This document shows, one piece after another, positions 32,785 to 41,637 of a stretch of 64,000 bases of DNA. The translations under genes and the position numbers were made by a program. Origin of the DNA: Candidatus Thorarchaeota archaeon. Lineage in GTDB: Archaea; Asgardarchaeota; Thorarchaeia; Thorarchaeales; Thorarchaeaceae. Within the stretch, counting starts at the first letter, position 1. Every line of letters begins with the position of its first letter. The notes below the pieces were generated by a model. The model had not been told where the DNA came from, did no database searches, and saw only the letters and a list, made by a program, of their open reading frames with translations. The stretch lies in the NCBI GenBank assembly GCA_016840685.1, contig JAEORX010000001.1:1-64000 (forward strand), given 5' to 3'.

Positions 32785-33135
32785 ATGGATCTCACTCCAC
32801 TAAAGAGCTTCTTCAAATCTATGTTCAGAAGATGGGAAGACTCCCCAAATGACCAACAGTACTACGTGAAGATCTTTTTTGCAATATTCAGCGCCTTGGT
32901 CTGTGGTATTGCAGGGCCTGTCTTCGCTGGAACGCGAGGAGTGATATTCGGATTTCTTATTTACGTTCTTTCTCTCTATGTCATTCGATATCTTTTGGAG
33001 ATTGACTTAGAAGATCTGGGTGGCACTCAGAAGATGATTACAAACTCATTACCCTCTTATCTCATGCTATGGGTAGTCTTGTGGACCCTTATGTATGCCT
33101 TTACAATTCCCCCTGAGATTCTAGCAATGCTCTGA
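32785..33135 (+). CDS. EMC6/Rab5-interacting-family-like three-helix membrane protein
   Basis: 116 aa from ATG 32785. A short basic N terminus, then three transmembrane helices: VKIFFAIFSALVCGIAGPVF, VIFGFLIYVLSLYVIRYLL and PSYLMLWVVLWTLMYAF. The middle helix followed by the acidic EIDLEDLGGTQK linker and the last W-rich helix resembles the EMC6/Rab5IF group of membrane-protein insertase subunits. The assignment rests on topology and pattern, so it is tentative. Divergent from rqcH (79 bases between the starts), which also concerns nascent-chain quality control. Confidence 0.5.
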   Translation: MDLTPLKSFFKSMFRRWEDSPNDQQYYVKIFFAIFSALVCGIAGPVFAGTRGVIFGFLIYVLSLYVIRYLLEIDLEDLGGTQKMITNSLPSYLMLWVVLWTLMYAFTIPPEILAML

Positions 33136-33316
33136 TAGTGTGTTGTAAGAATCGCAAAAATACCAAGATATCGAGAAGACCTCCATCCTAATTAAGGCAT
33201 CATTCTCAATCAAACCCTATAAACTTGCGAATTGTACAAACAACACCTAGTAACACACTTGCCCGAATTGATGAATGCGCAAGAACCCCTCCTATGTGAC
33301 TGGTGATATCTAGACA

Positions 33317-33659
33317 ATGGACCAACTAGACAAAGACCTACTTCGTATACTCCAGAAGGATGCAAAGACCCACTTCACAAAAAAAAGCAGAGGAGCTCGA
33401 ACAACCCGATACCATCATCCATTTTTGACCAAAGCAGTTGAAAGAACCAGCTTCTCAGAGTCGTGCTGGCGTCGAGCAGTTCGTGACCCAAGGACTAATC
33501 ACACTCAATCTCTCGGAGATGAATGGTACGCTGAAGAGAGATCTTCTTGTCTGGAAGATGAAGCAGACGTTTCACAGCCTAAAGAAGCACCTCTTTAGAA
33601 TTGGAAAATCTGGTATTGAGATGGCAAAAAAAGGTAACGCTGGTTCAAAGGGTGCCTAG
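33317..33659 (+). pseudogene. Decayed Lrp/AsnC-like regulator
   Basis: The N terminus is a typical Lrp/AsnC helix-turn-helix start (MDQLDKDLLRILQKDAKTHF). At a run of eight A (33379-33386) the reading frame shifts: dropping one A gives the continuing AEELEQPDTIIHF, then an in-frame TGA at 33426-33428 (one change from CGA, Arg), after which the frame stays open to 33659 with a coding-like sequence (SRAGVEQFVTQGLITLNLSE). Two independent lesions point to a pseudogene; an assembly error in the A run could explain only the first. The effector-binding RAM domain is absent or unrecognisable. Confidence 0.6.
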
Positions 33660-34141
33660 ATTAAGGCAATTATTTGAATGGTAATATATCCAAAGAGGAG
33701 AAAAGGCAGAAGTGGAGGGATAGTGTTCTCATCCCTTCCTTTCAACCTCAAATAGAGATAACCTCCCAAGAGCATAATCAAAAGTTCTCCCCAAAGTCCA
33801 ACGACCGCCTCCAAAACTGGTTGGTCCCAATATCCCAGCTCGATGCCCGGACTGACTAGCGCAATAATGAACAAGACCTTGGCGTCAGCACCCCCAATCG
33901 AACCAATCCTATACAAAATATAGATGAGTGGGATGACCAGTAGCAGCGCGGTCATATGCAGGATGATATTGGATATAATGTGGCCAGTGAAAACCACAGA
34001 CAAAAAACCTACGGCACCACCAGCAAGAATCACCTCATTCATGACTCGCCTATTACGACAGTCAAGAATTGAATATAGTACAAGGAGTGACGTGATGATG
34101 AGTAGCGACACAATAGATGCGAAAGACAGGTCAAGCACCAT
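33656..34141 (-). CDS. A24-type prepilin/preflagellin peptidase
   Basis: 161 aa integral membrane aspartate protease of the TadV/FlaK (A24) group, which cleaves signal peptides of archaellins and pilins. Two catalytic Asp regions are visible: SILDCRNRRV after the first helix (D followed by basic residues) and GGADAKVLF (the GxGD/GGAD motif). About six transmembrane helices. The ATG at 34141 is preferred over the in-frame GTG before it. No pilin gene lies within the window. Confidence 0.85.
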   Translation of the reverse strand: MVLDLSFASIVSLLIITSLLVLYSILDCRNRRVMNEVILAGGAVGFLSVVFTGHIISNIILHMTALLLVIPLIYILYRIGSIGGADAKVLFIIALVSPGIELGYWDQPVLEAVVGLWGELLIMLLGGYLYLRLKGRDENTIPPLLPFLLFGYITIQIIALI

Positions 34142-34301
34142 CACTTGTCAGACTCCTATCTTCTCAATCGGAACAATCACGTATATAGTCATAGTATTCA
34201 GTCTGGATAGGAACACAGATTAAGCACCCCTCAGTTTCAGCGACCTGTGTGCGGGGACGATGTAGCGTACCCCGCAGATTCACAGTTCAGAAGCTGATCA
34301 A

Positions 34302-35189
34302 ATGAAAGACCCATACCAGGTAATCCATGATACTACATTTCGTCTGTTGGAGAAGGCGGTCACAGAGCTACCAAAGGACATCAAGGCAGCTCTGGAGGCA
34401 GCCAGAAAGAATGAAACAGACGAAACAGCAAAGACCCAATTATCAGCAATTTTGACCAATTTGGAGATTGCAGAAACTGGTATTCCTATGTGTCAAGACA
34501 CAGGAATCATGATCTTCTACGTCAAAGTTGGTGCTAAATTTCCGTTCATAGGAGAGATTAAGGAAGCACTCGCACAAGCTAGCAGAAAGGCGACCAAAGA
34601 GATTCCAATAAGACCGAATGCTGTCAACCCCATCGTTGGAGGAAACTCTGGCGACAACACCGGAGCGAAGATTCCGTGGATAAACTGGGAGATAGTAGAT
34701 GGCGACTCTGTTGAGATCACTGTGTTTCCAAAGGGTGGAGGTAGTGAGAATGCTAGTATTGTGGGGATGCTCAAGCCCGGTGTTGGTCTCACAGGAGTTA
34801 AGAAACTAGTAGTTGACAATGCGCTCTCGTACATGGGCGCAGCCTGTTCTCCCAACATCATTGGCGTGGGTATAGGTGGTGGTGCAGATATCGCCATCAA
34901 GATTGCAAAACAGCAACTGCTTCGACCCCTTGATGACAAACATCCCGAATCTGAAGTGGCCAAGATAGAGGAGGAGCTCATGGATGCCATCAACTCAACT
35001 GGGATTGGACCCATGGGTCTGGGAGGAAAGACAACAGTCCTTGGTGTAAAGGTCGACTACGCAATGCGTCATCCAGCTAGCCTACCAGTCGGTGTGGCAG
35101 TCCAGTGTTGGGCGGCCCGACGCAGTACTGCAATCATCACGAAAGACTTGAAGGTGACCTATTTGACACACCCATTGGAGGGAAACTAA
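34302..35189 (+). CDS. fumA: Class I fumarate hydratase, alpha subunit
   Basis: 295 aa; N-terminal (4Fe-4S) half of the oxygen-labile two-subunit fumarase that interconverts fumarate and malate. Cluster Cys are in IPMCQDTGIMIF, GAACSPNIIG and the C-terminal QCWAARR; other family elements are RPNAVNPIVGGNSGDNTG and MGLGGKTTVLG. The beta subunit starts one base after its stop, and the succinate dehydrogenase/fumarate reductase-like genes follow at 36365-39625. Confidence 0.96.
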   Translation: MKDPYQVIHDTTFRLLEKAVTELPKDIKAALEAARKNETDETAKTQLSAILTNLEIAETGIPMCQDTGIMIFYVKVGAKFPFIGEIKEALAQASRKATKEIPIRPNAVNPIVGGNSGDNTGAKIPWINWEIVDGDSVEITVFPKGGGSENASIVGMLKPGVGLTGVKKLVVDNALSYMGAACSPNIIGVGIGGGADIAIKIAKQQLLRPLDDKHPESEVAKIEEELMDAINSTGIGPMGLGGKTTVLGVKVDYAMRHPASLPVGVAVQCWAARRSTAIITKDLKVTYLTHPLEGN

Positions 35190-35190
35190 G

Positions 35191-35799
35191 ATGACAGAGT
35201 ATCACTTGACAACTCCAATCTCAGAGGAGGATGCCAGAAAACTGAAGGTTGGTGATGTCGTCTATGTCACAGGTGAGCATGTCTATACCGCCCGTGATGA
35301 GGCTCATGAGCGAGCGCTTCATATGTTCGAGAAGGGCGAGAAATCCCCGGTAGATTTTGAGGGAAGCGTTGTCTATCATGTTGGTCCTGTTGCCTGGCAA
35401 AAGGACGGTAAGTGGGTAATCGTTTCTGCGGGCCCCACAACAAGTGGCCGTATGGAGATGTTTGAAGACGAATTCCTTCGAAAGTATAAAGCACGTATCA
35501 TTGTCGGAAAGGGTGGAATGGGAAAGAAGACCCTTACAGCATTGAAGGAAGTCGGAGCCGTCTATTGCAGCTATACTGGAGGATGTGGCGCGCTTGCAGC
35601 AAAGGGGTTGAAAGAGGTTCGTGCATATGAATGGCAAGATCTTGGTATGCCAGAAGCACTCTGGGTCATCACAGCTGAGGAATTTGGTCCGCTGTTGGTC
35701 ACCATGGACTCACATGGAAACAGCATGCATGCTGATATGGATAAGCTCGTTGCTAGTCGAAAGGCAGATGTCTATGCAAAGATAGGAATCAAAGAATAG
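35191..35799 (+). CDS. fumB: Class I fumarate hydratase, beta subunit
   Basis: 202 aa; C-terminal swivelling half of class I fumarase. Recognised by LTTPISEEDARKLKVGDVVYVTG, the DEAHERAL helix, GPTTSGRMEMFED, GKGGM and YTGGCGALAAKG. Starts one base after the alpha subunit stop, so stoichiometric co-translation is expected. Function and pathway as for the alpha subunit: reversible fumarate hydration. Confidence 0.96.
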   Translation: MTEYHLTTPISEEDARKLKVGDVVYVTGEHVYTARDEAHERALHMFEKGEKSPVDFEGSVVYHVGPVAWQKDGKWVIVSAGPTTSGRMEMFEDEFLRKYKARIIVGKGGMGKKTLTALKEVGAVYCSYTGGCGALAAKGLKEVRAYEWQDLGMPEALWVITAEEFGPLLVTMDSHGNSMHADMDKLVASRKADVYAKIGIKE

Positions 35800-35803
35800 G
35801 CAT

Positions 35804-36187
35804 CTAAGGTATGAAGACAACTACAAGCGATAGCAATGTGAGTGCGATTGCAATTGTGACTAGAAAATAGACACAACTTGCCCCATCCCGATTCCAAACA
35901 ACCCCGGATTTGAAACCAAGGAGTCCCCCCAATGCTGCTGCAGCCCAAATAGCAATCTGAGGAGGAAGTACATATGGATTCCCGCTAGGCCAATCATAGA
36001 GCGTGACAAAATCATACAACGGAAAAGACAGAATTATTATCCCAAATGGAATGACGAAGAGAGAACCAATAATTGCATTTGTAATTCCTGTATTTGAATC
36101 GCGCCCACTGAAATGTGCTGCAATAATTGCTGTCAGCATTGCAATCATGACCAGAAACATTGTGACTGTCATCACTGTAAACGCCAA
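35804..36187 (-). CDS. Small membrane protein, four predicted helices
   Basis: 127 aa, almost wholly hydrophobic: MAFTVMTVTMFLVMIAMLTA, AIIGSLFVIPFGIIILSF, IAIWAAAALGGLLGFKSG and YFLVTIAIALTLLSLVVVFI, with short polar loops (SGRDSNTG, VWNRDGAS). No family recognised. It runs against fumB (4-base gap) and is divergent from the succinate-dehydrogenase-like operon. The exact start is uncertain because the first residues are hydrophobic and several in-frame starts are possible. Confidence 0.6.
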   Translation of the reverse strand: MAFTVMTVTMFLVMIAMLTAIIAAHFSGRDSNTGITNAIIGSLFVIPFGIIILSFPLYDFVTLYDWPSGNPYVLPPQIAIWAAAALGGLLGFKSGVVWNRDGASCVYFLVTIAIALTLLSLVVVFIP

Positions 36188-36364
36188 TTCTGACCCTCCA
36201 TGCTTTTCTTGCTTTGTAATGAGATAAACATTTGTTGAAATATTGAGTTCAAGGAAATTCTGGCATAAGCACTCATTTCTTTGTAGCTCAACAGTAACTC
36301 TTAAAGAGAGCTAGAAACCCCGACGGTTCAACCATGGAGAGTGTTCTCCACTGGAGGACTGTAG

Positions 36365-38053
36365 TTGGACTACAAGACAATCATGTGCGACGTTCTTGTT
36401 GTTGGAGCTGGCGGAGCTGGATGCCGAGCTGCTATTGAGGCTTCACAACACAACTTGGACGTTATCATGTTAAGCAAAGAGCTTCTCGGTAAGGCACACA
36501 CAGCCATGGCTGAGGGCGGTTACAATGTATCCCTGGGTAATGTAGACCCGGACGACAATCCTGAAACCCACTTTAAAGACACAATTACTGGTGGGAACTA
36601 TCTCAATAACCAGAAACTTGCAGAGATTCTTGTGAGAGATGCTCCACAGAGAGTCTTCGACCTAGAAGATATGGGTGCAGTCTTTGATAGGACTCCTGAG
36701 GGAAAAATTGCCCAGAGACCATTCGGTAAGCAGAGTTGGCGCCGAACTGCTTATGCCTCTGATAGGACCGGTTCAGAGATAATGGTCACTCTTACTGAGG
36801 CAATTCGTAAGACTTCAGTACGTGTGTTTGATGAGGTGTTTGCCACCAAACTTCTGGTCACTGATGGTAAAATCTCTGGCGTCTGCGCTGTAGATCTCAA
36901 ATATGGTGATTACCTTGTGTTCCGGGCAAAAGCCGTTGTCATGGCCACAGGAGGCGCTGGTAGAATCTTTAGCGTCACAAGTAATGCGCAGTTGGATGTT
37001 GGCGATGGATATGGAATGGCCTATGAAGCTGGTTGTGAGATGATAGACATGGAGATGATTCAGTTCCATCCCACTGGAATGGTCAAACCCGAATCAGCCA
37101 AAGGTCGCCTAGTTACAGAGGCAGTTCGTGGTGAGGGAGGTATTCTCCTGAACAATCAAGGAGAACGCTTCATGAACCGATACTATCCAGAGGTCATGGA
37201 ACTTGCAGGTCGCGATCAAGTTGCACGATCCATCATGACTGAAGTCAAAGAAGGAAGAGGGTCTCCAGATGGCGGCGTCTATCTGAGCATAGCACACCTT
37301 CCTCGTTCAATTATTGAATTTAGACTGGAGAGTATGATAGAACAATTCGAAGATGGAGGAGTTGATATTCGCGAGGAACCCATGCAGGTTTCACCCACAG
37401 CACATCATTTCATGGGTGGTATCAAGATTGACGAGAATTCATCCACTAATATCTTAGGCCTCTATGCAGCAGGTGAGTGCACCGGAGGAGTCCATGGTGG
37501 AAATAGACTTGGTGGAAATGCACTCGCAGACACTCAGGTATATGGGGCGCTCTCTGGTGAAAAAGCTGCAGAATATGCAAAAGAAAACACTCACTTGGGC
37601 ATAGACCGTGAGCAAATAAAGACCGAGTTTGAGAGACTTGAAGCGATGCTTTTCCGGAAGGAAGGTATCTCCCCTGCAGACGCTCGTGAAGAGCTCACTG
37701 AACTCATGTGGAGCAAGGTCCAAATCTTCAGAAAGGAAGATGAACTACAATATGCGGTCAAAGAACTCAAACGAATTGAAAATGAAATAGTGCCAAAAAT
37801 CAAAGTCGATGTTCCTGTGAAGCGTTTCAATCCCGGCTGGCATCAAGCAATAGAGTTTGCACACATGGTCACAACAGCTAGAATGGTAGCTGAGGCTGCG
37901 GTAATGAGAAAGGGAAGCAGGGGGGCCCATTACCGAATTGATGCTGACCCAAATGATAATGGCTATTACAATATCGTCATCCGAAAGGGCAAAGACAGCA
38001 AGATGGAGATGCGAAAGGAAGAACTGGTAATCACTAAAATCACTCCACCATAA
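36365..38053 (+). CDS. Fumarate reductase/succinate dehydrogenase flavoprotein subunit (TfrA/SdhA-like)
   Basis: 562 aa from TTG 36365, which has GGAGG ten bases upstream. FAD-binding VLVVGAGGAGCRAAIEA; the covalent-FAD His in AHTAMAEGGYN; catalytic/dicarboxylate-binding FHPTGM, RGEGGILLNNQGERFMNR and APTAHHFMGGIKID-like PTAHHFMGGI; C-terminal AGECTGGVHGGNRLGGNALAD. Catalyses fumarate-succinate interconversion. Its Fe-S partner follows in the next gene; no membrane anchor subunits are encoded nearby, which suits a soluble thiol:fumarate-reductase-type complex. Confidence 0.95.
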   Translation: MDYKTIMCDVLVVGAGGAGCRAAIEASQHNLDVIMLSKELLGKAHTAMAEGGYNVSLGNVDPDDNPETHFKDTITGGNYLNNQKLAEILVRDAPQRVFDLEDMGAVFDRTPEGKIAQRPFGKQSWRRTAYASDRTGSEIMVTLTEAIRKTSVRVFDEVFATKLLVTDGKISGVCAVDLKYGDYLVFRAKAVVMATGGAGRIFSVTSNAQLDVGDGYGMAYEAGCEMIDMEMIQFHPTGMVKPESAKGRLVTEAVRGEGGILLNNQGERFMNRYYPEVMELAGRDQVARSIMTEVKEGRGSPDGGVYLSIAHLPRSIIEFRLESMIEQFEDGGVDIREEPMQVSPTAHHFMGGIKIDENSSTNILGLYAAGECTGGVHGGNRLGGNALADTQVYGALSGEKAAEYAKENTHLGIDREQIKTEFERLEAMLFRKEGISPADAREELTELMWSKVQIFRKEDELQYAVKELKRIENEIVPKIKVDVPVKRFNPGWHQAIEFAHMVTTARMVAEAAVMRKGSRGAHYRIDADPNDNGYYNIVIRKGKDSKMEMRKEELVITKITPP

Positions 38054-38065
38054 GAGGGTTACAAG

Positions 38066-39625
38066 ATGGCAAAGACAATCAAAACAAGTGTGCAACGATA
38101 TAATCCTGACACTGATGATGCACCATATTTCCAAGATTTTAATGTAGAATATGAACCAGGTATGACCGTATTGGATGCGTTGTTATACATTCAAGACAAG
38201 TTTGACTCAAGTTTGGCGTTCCGTTGGGAATGCAGAGGAGGCCAATGTGGCTCTTGCGCTGTGAGGGTTAACACAATTGCTCGTATTGCCTGCCGCACCA
38301 AAGTGAATCCGGATGAGGAACTTGTTCTCGAACCCCTCGAAAAGATGCCAGTCATCAAGGACCTTGTCACCGACATTTCTCAGACGACCTACCGCATCAG
38401 ACGTATCCGTCCGTATGTAGCACGTGAAAAGCCTCCAGTACACCCTGAGATAATCCATGCCGAGGAGATTGAGAAGCTCCGTGAGATTAGAAAGTGCATA
38501 GAATGCAGCGCATGTATTTCGAACTGCCCCATTGTCCATGAAACATGGGATTATCCAGGTCCAATGATTATCCGACAGCTTGCCAGACTGCAGCTTGATC
38601 CACGAGATGTCGAGGACCGTGTGGCAATGGCGATGAATGAGTCTCTCTATAGCTGTACTACATGTAAGATGTGTGAGGATATCTGTCCCAAGAAAATCAA
38701 GATTCCCTCTCTTGCTGTTGAACTTCTCAGAGCAAAGGCGGTGGAGGCTGGCTATCCCCTAGCCGAAGGTCAGCAGGCATTCATTGACTCGGTCAATAAG
38801 ACAGGGCGTGCAGTTCCTGAAAAAGACGCTCCGCTATTGTCCACTATTGAAACCGCAGAGTTCCTGGTGGATAATCCACGTGGGCGAGTAGGATTCTTCA
38901 CAGGTTGCCTAATTGACTATAGGTTGCAGAGCACAGGAAAGGCACTGATTGATGTTTTAAACCGTAATGGGATTGATGTGATAGTCCCTAAGGAACAGTG
39001 GTGCTGTGCCAGCCCTGCCTTCAGGACCGGTGACCTAAACACTGCACATGCTGCTGCAAGAAGGGTCACTGAGATCTTTGAAACAGCGATGGAGAAGTAT
39101 AACTTCGACTCTGTTGTGGTCGCCTGCGCAGGGTGTGGAAAGACTCTGAGAGAGGACCACTATCCCTTAATTGAGGAAGAGCGTGGAACTCCACCAAAGT
39201 TTAAGGTCTATGATTTGGCAGAGTACATGTTAGATGTGATTGGCAAAGAGAACATAATTCCACCAAAGGGAGAGATTAAGCTGAAGGTCACATACCACGA
39301 GCCATGTCATCTTGGTAGAGGTCAGGGTGTGGTCGACCAGCCAATTGAGTTACTCAAGATGATTCCTGGTGTCGAATATATAGATGACCCATACAAGAAT
39401 CGCTGCTGTGGCGCTGGAGGCGGAGTCCGCGCTGGCAAACGCGAGCTCTCTCAGAAGATCGCTCTTACTAAGAAGGAGTACATCGAAGCCACTGGTGCTG
39501 ACATGGTGACTACAGAATGTCCCTTCTGTACCATTCAAATCAATGATATGATGAAAGACACAGCAATGCAGGTTCGGTATATCCCAGATCTCCTTGCAGA
39601 GTCCTACAGAAAGGGTGAGGAGTAA
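38066..39625 (+). CDS. Fe-S/CCG subunit of thiol:fumarate reductase-like enzyme (TfrB-like)
   Basis: 519 aa, a fusion of SdhB with a heterodisulfide-reductase-like half. N-terminal 2Fe-2S cluster CRGGQCGSCAVRVNTIARIAC, two 4Fe-4S motifs (CIECSACISNCPI, CTTCKMCEDICPKK) and then two CCG domains: EQWCCASPAFRTGD with VACAGCGKTLREDHYP, and RCCGAGGGVRAG with ECPFCTIQIND. This architecture is that of methanogen TfrB, where the CCG half handles CoM/CoB thiols. In an organism without methanogenesis the thiol partner would differ; what it is cannot be seen from the sequence. Co-transcribed with the flavoprotein gene (12-base gap). Confidence 0.93.
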   Translation: MAKTIKTSVQRYNPDTDDAPYFQDFNVEYEPGMTVLDALLYIQDKFDSSLAFRWECRGGQCGSCAVRVNTIARIACRTKVNPDEELVLEPLEKMPVIKDLVTDISQTTYRIRRIRPYVAREKPPVHPEIIHAEEIEKLREIRKCIECSACISNCPIVHETWDYPGPMIIRQLARLQLDPRDVEDRVAMAMNESLYSCTTCKMCEDICPKKIKIPSLAVELLRAKAVEAGYPLAEGQQAFIDSVNKTGRAVPEKDAPLLSTIETAEFLVDNPRGRVGFFTGCLIDYRLQSTGKALIDVLNRNGIDVIVPKEQWCCASPAFRTGDLNTAHAAARRVTEIFETAMEKYNFDSVVVACAGCGKTLREDHYPLIEEERGTPPKFKVYDLAEYMLDVIGKENIIPPKGEIKLKVTYHEPCHLGRGQGVVDQPIELLKMIPGVEYIDDPYKNRCCGAGGGVRAGKRELSQKIALTKKEYIEATGADMVTTECPFCTIQINDMMKDTAMQVRYIPDLLAESYRKGEE

Positions 39626-39694
39626 TGAATCCTGAGAGGGTCTCCCCCTCTCAGTTTTGCCGCCTCAGGAGAACCGATAGTTGATACGAGCGAA

Positions 39695-40963
39695 TCACCA
39701 CTCGCTCGAGTGCCCTCGGAGCATTCTGTGAACCTGAAGTGTAGCCAGATCGCTAGGAATCAGGGCATAATCCACTAAGCTCCAAGCTGCATGGGTGAAG
39801 ATTATGGCGTGAGCTGCCCGCGGTTCGCTGAGCAATGTTGCCATGACATACTGACAACATCGAACAAGTGGCAATTGGTCATGAAACTCAAGAATCCTGT
39901 TCTCGAACTCGCTAGAACTCTTATGAGTCATTGCACTCCAAATATCGGAAACATCGCTGGTCATCCAATCCTGAATTTCATTTGTATGTGGCAGTCGGAT
40001 TGGCTCTGGAATCTGACTCCAGTCTGCACTGGCTTCTCTCTTCAATATCTCATCAAATGTCAACTCATCCACAGATGTCATTTTTCCTCCGATGTTCTGT
40101 TTGAGCTTCCCCACTAACCAGCGGGTCATCTCTTTTGTCACAAGTCCTCTTTGATTTGCATCTGCGATTCTCTGGGCAAAGATAGTGTTGTGTCCAAGGA
40201 TACCATAGTTCCCAACAGAGTTCATGAAGACATCATGATAGTCGTCCAGATTGATGGGTTTCACTAGTTTTGATAGATTGTCATCATGAGAGAATCCGTC
40301 AGGCGATTTTGAAGGAACCTTCCTCACAAGATACTCCATCAGATGCCACAATGATGCAACCTGCGGCCGGGTATATTCTGGTTTAGGAAGTTCAGTAATG
40401 AGTGATACAGGCATGATGAACGCATGACCTAACCTATCAGGGTCTTCTGCAGCAAGTGAAGCAACAACCCGCTGCAGTCTGACTGGTTCATCTCTGGATG
40501 CTAGGATGACAGAAGCCTCCCATGATCCAACGAGGCTTTTTTGCCTAATCGTGCTCTCCATCTTGCGGACTGCATTATCAGGTGAATCTATTCCTCTCTC
40601 GACATTGTAGTTGGGCCCTTTCTCAAGATTCCAGTGATCAATGTCTGCTAAATGAAGGGCAAGACGCTCAATGAATAACTCCTGAAGAGACGTTTTTCTA
40701 TCCTCATCAAGAGTGATTTTAGGTGATTCTGCGTCTGGTGTGAGTCCTGGATGACTTCCAAAATCCTCAATCAATCTGTGTATTGAGTAGATCAGGATGG
40801 TTGAATGGGGAGTGTCATAGGTCCGTTGTTCGTGCCACGCTGCTCCATGCATAAGGACTGCCCAGATGGCTGATGGACGTGCAGAAGGGAGCATCTTTCT
40901 GATTGCGTTTACAGCCTCCCTAGTGTCTGCTTTCAGACATGCCTGAAAGAAGTCCATCCACAC
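39695..40963 (-). CDS. Large all-helical protein of unknown function
   Basis: 422 aa, soluble, rich in long helices and in Trp/His (AIWAVLMHGAAWHEQRTYDT, GILGHNTIFAQRIADANQRG, AIIFTHAAWSLVDYALIP). Repeated H-x3-W-type and H-A-x-W elements at both ends (LMHGAAW near residue 39, FTHAAW near 391) suggest two related halves or a helical metal/cofactor site similar in spirit to questin-oxidase-like proteins, but that comparison is weak. No recognised domain. It is leftward, after the succinate-dehydrogenase-like operon, and followed by the zinc-ribbon gene at 40979. Confidence 0.7.
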   Translation of the reverse strand: MWMDFFQACLKADTREAVNAIRKMLPSARPSAIWAVLMHGAAWHEQRTYDTPHSTILIYSIHRLIEDFGSHPGLTPDAESPKITLDEDRKTSLQELFIERLALHLADIDHWNLEKGPNYNVERGIDSPDNAVRKMESTIRQKSLVGSWEASVILASRDEPVRLQRVVASLAAEDPDRLGHAFIMPVSLITELPKPEYTRPQVASLWHLMEYLVRKVPSKSPDGFSHDDNLSKLVKPINLDDYHDVFMNSVGNYGILGHNTIFAQRIADANQRGLVTKEMTRWLVGKLKQNIGGKMTSVDELTFDEILKREASADWSQIPEPIRLPHTNEIQDWMTSDVSDIWSAMTHKSSSEFENRILEFHDQLPLVRCCQYVMATLLSEPRAAHAIIFTHAAWSLVDYALIPSDLATLQVHRMLRGHSSEW

Positions 40964-40978
40964 TCACCCAGAATGTTA

Positions 40979-41527
40979 TCATGATATAATGAACGACTCT
41001 CTGCACATGTTACAAGTCACAGTTTCTCCCTTGACCGCTATTCGCTTCAGGTCATTCCTACAAAATGGGCATACAGCAATGGTCTTGGGCGGAGGACCTG
41101 TTCCCGTGCCCAGTATGAAGTCGCCTCTATCGTGATCGATTCTTCCAGAAAGCTCTCTGCCATCAAGAAGGTCTGTGAGAATCTTTGTAACATTCATTAT
41201 GGACACACCTGCCTCTTGTGCAATTCTTTCCAAGGCAAGTCTTCTCATTCCTTCCACTGTTCTCTTTACAGCTGTCACTGGATCTACAGTAGCTTTCTTC
41301 TCAACTTGTGGTGGTTGCAGTTTGGTAGATTGTAGTTCAGCTGGTTGAATCCTTTGAACTGATGACACATCCCGAGTCGACCCACCTGCCTGTTCAAGCT
41401 GCTGTTTCAGTCCAGTCATCTTTCGATTGTATTCGTCCTCTGAAACCAATCCACGCATATAGTCTAAATCGAGATCCTTGATTTGTGACTCTATCTTTGA
41501 AATCTCGTCGTTACGGAATGCGTTCAA
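40979..41527 (-). CDS. Coiled-coil, winged-helix and zinc-ribbon protein
   Basis: 182 aa in three parts: an N-terminal coiled coil (about residues 5-50, SKIESQIKDLDLDYMRGLVS), a winged helix (about 88-140, LALERIAQEAGVSIMNVTKI then ELSGRIDHDRGDFILG), and a C-terminal zinc ribbon (CPFCRND...CNMC). The GRIDHDRGDFIL strand resembles the PCI-type/DDRGK winged helix used in eukaryotic scaffolds (IDDRGKFI), and the layout also resembles archaeal transcription adaptors. I cannot decide between these. The gene lies directly after the 422-aa gene in the same direction. Confidence 0.65.
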   Translation of the reverse strand: MNAFRNDEISKIESQIKDLDLDYMRGLVSEDEYNRKMTGLKQQLEQAGGSTRDVSSVQRIQPAELQSTKLQPPQVEKKATVDPVTAVKRTVEGMRRLALERIAQEAGVSIMNVTKILTDLLDGRELSGRIDHDRGDFILGTGTGPPPKTIAVCPFCRNDLKRIAVKGETVTCNMCRESFIIS

Positions 41528-41637
41528 GATACTGATACTCCATCTAGTCTTCTATCAACTTCCTGACATCTTTCAATATAAGCAGAATGCAGTCGAATAT
41601 ACTGACACTCCAGAGCCCATTTGTGGGTCTTTCAATT

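Noticed and set aside
33317-33598. Intact 93-aa gene
   Set aside because: Only its first ~23 residues look like a protein family (Lrp/AsnC HTH); after the A8 run the family match continues in another frame.
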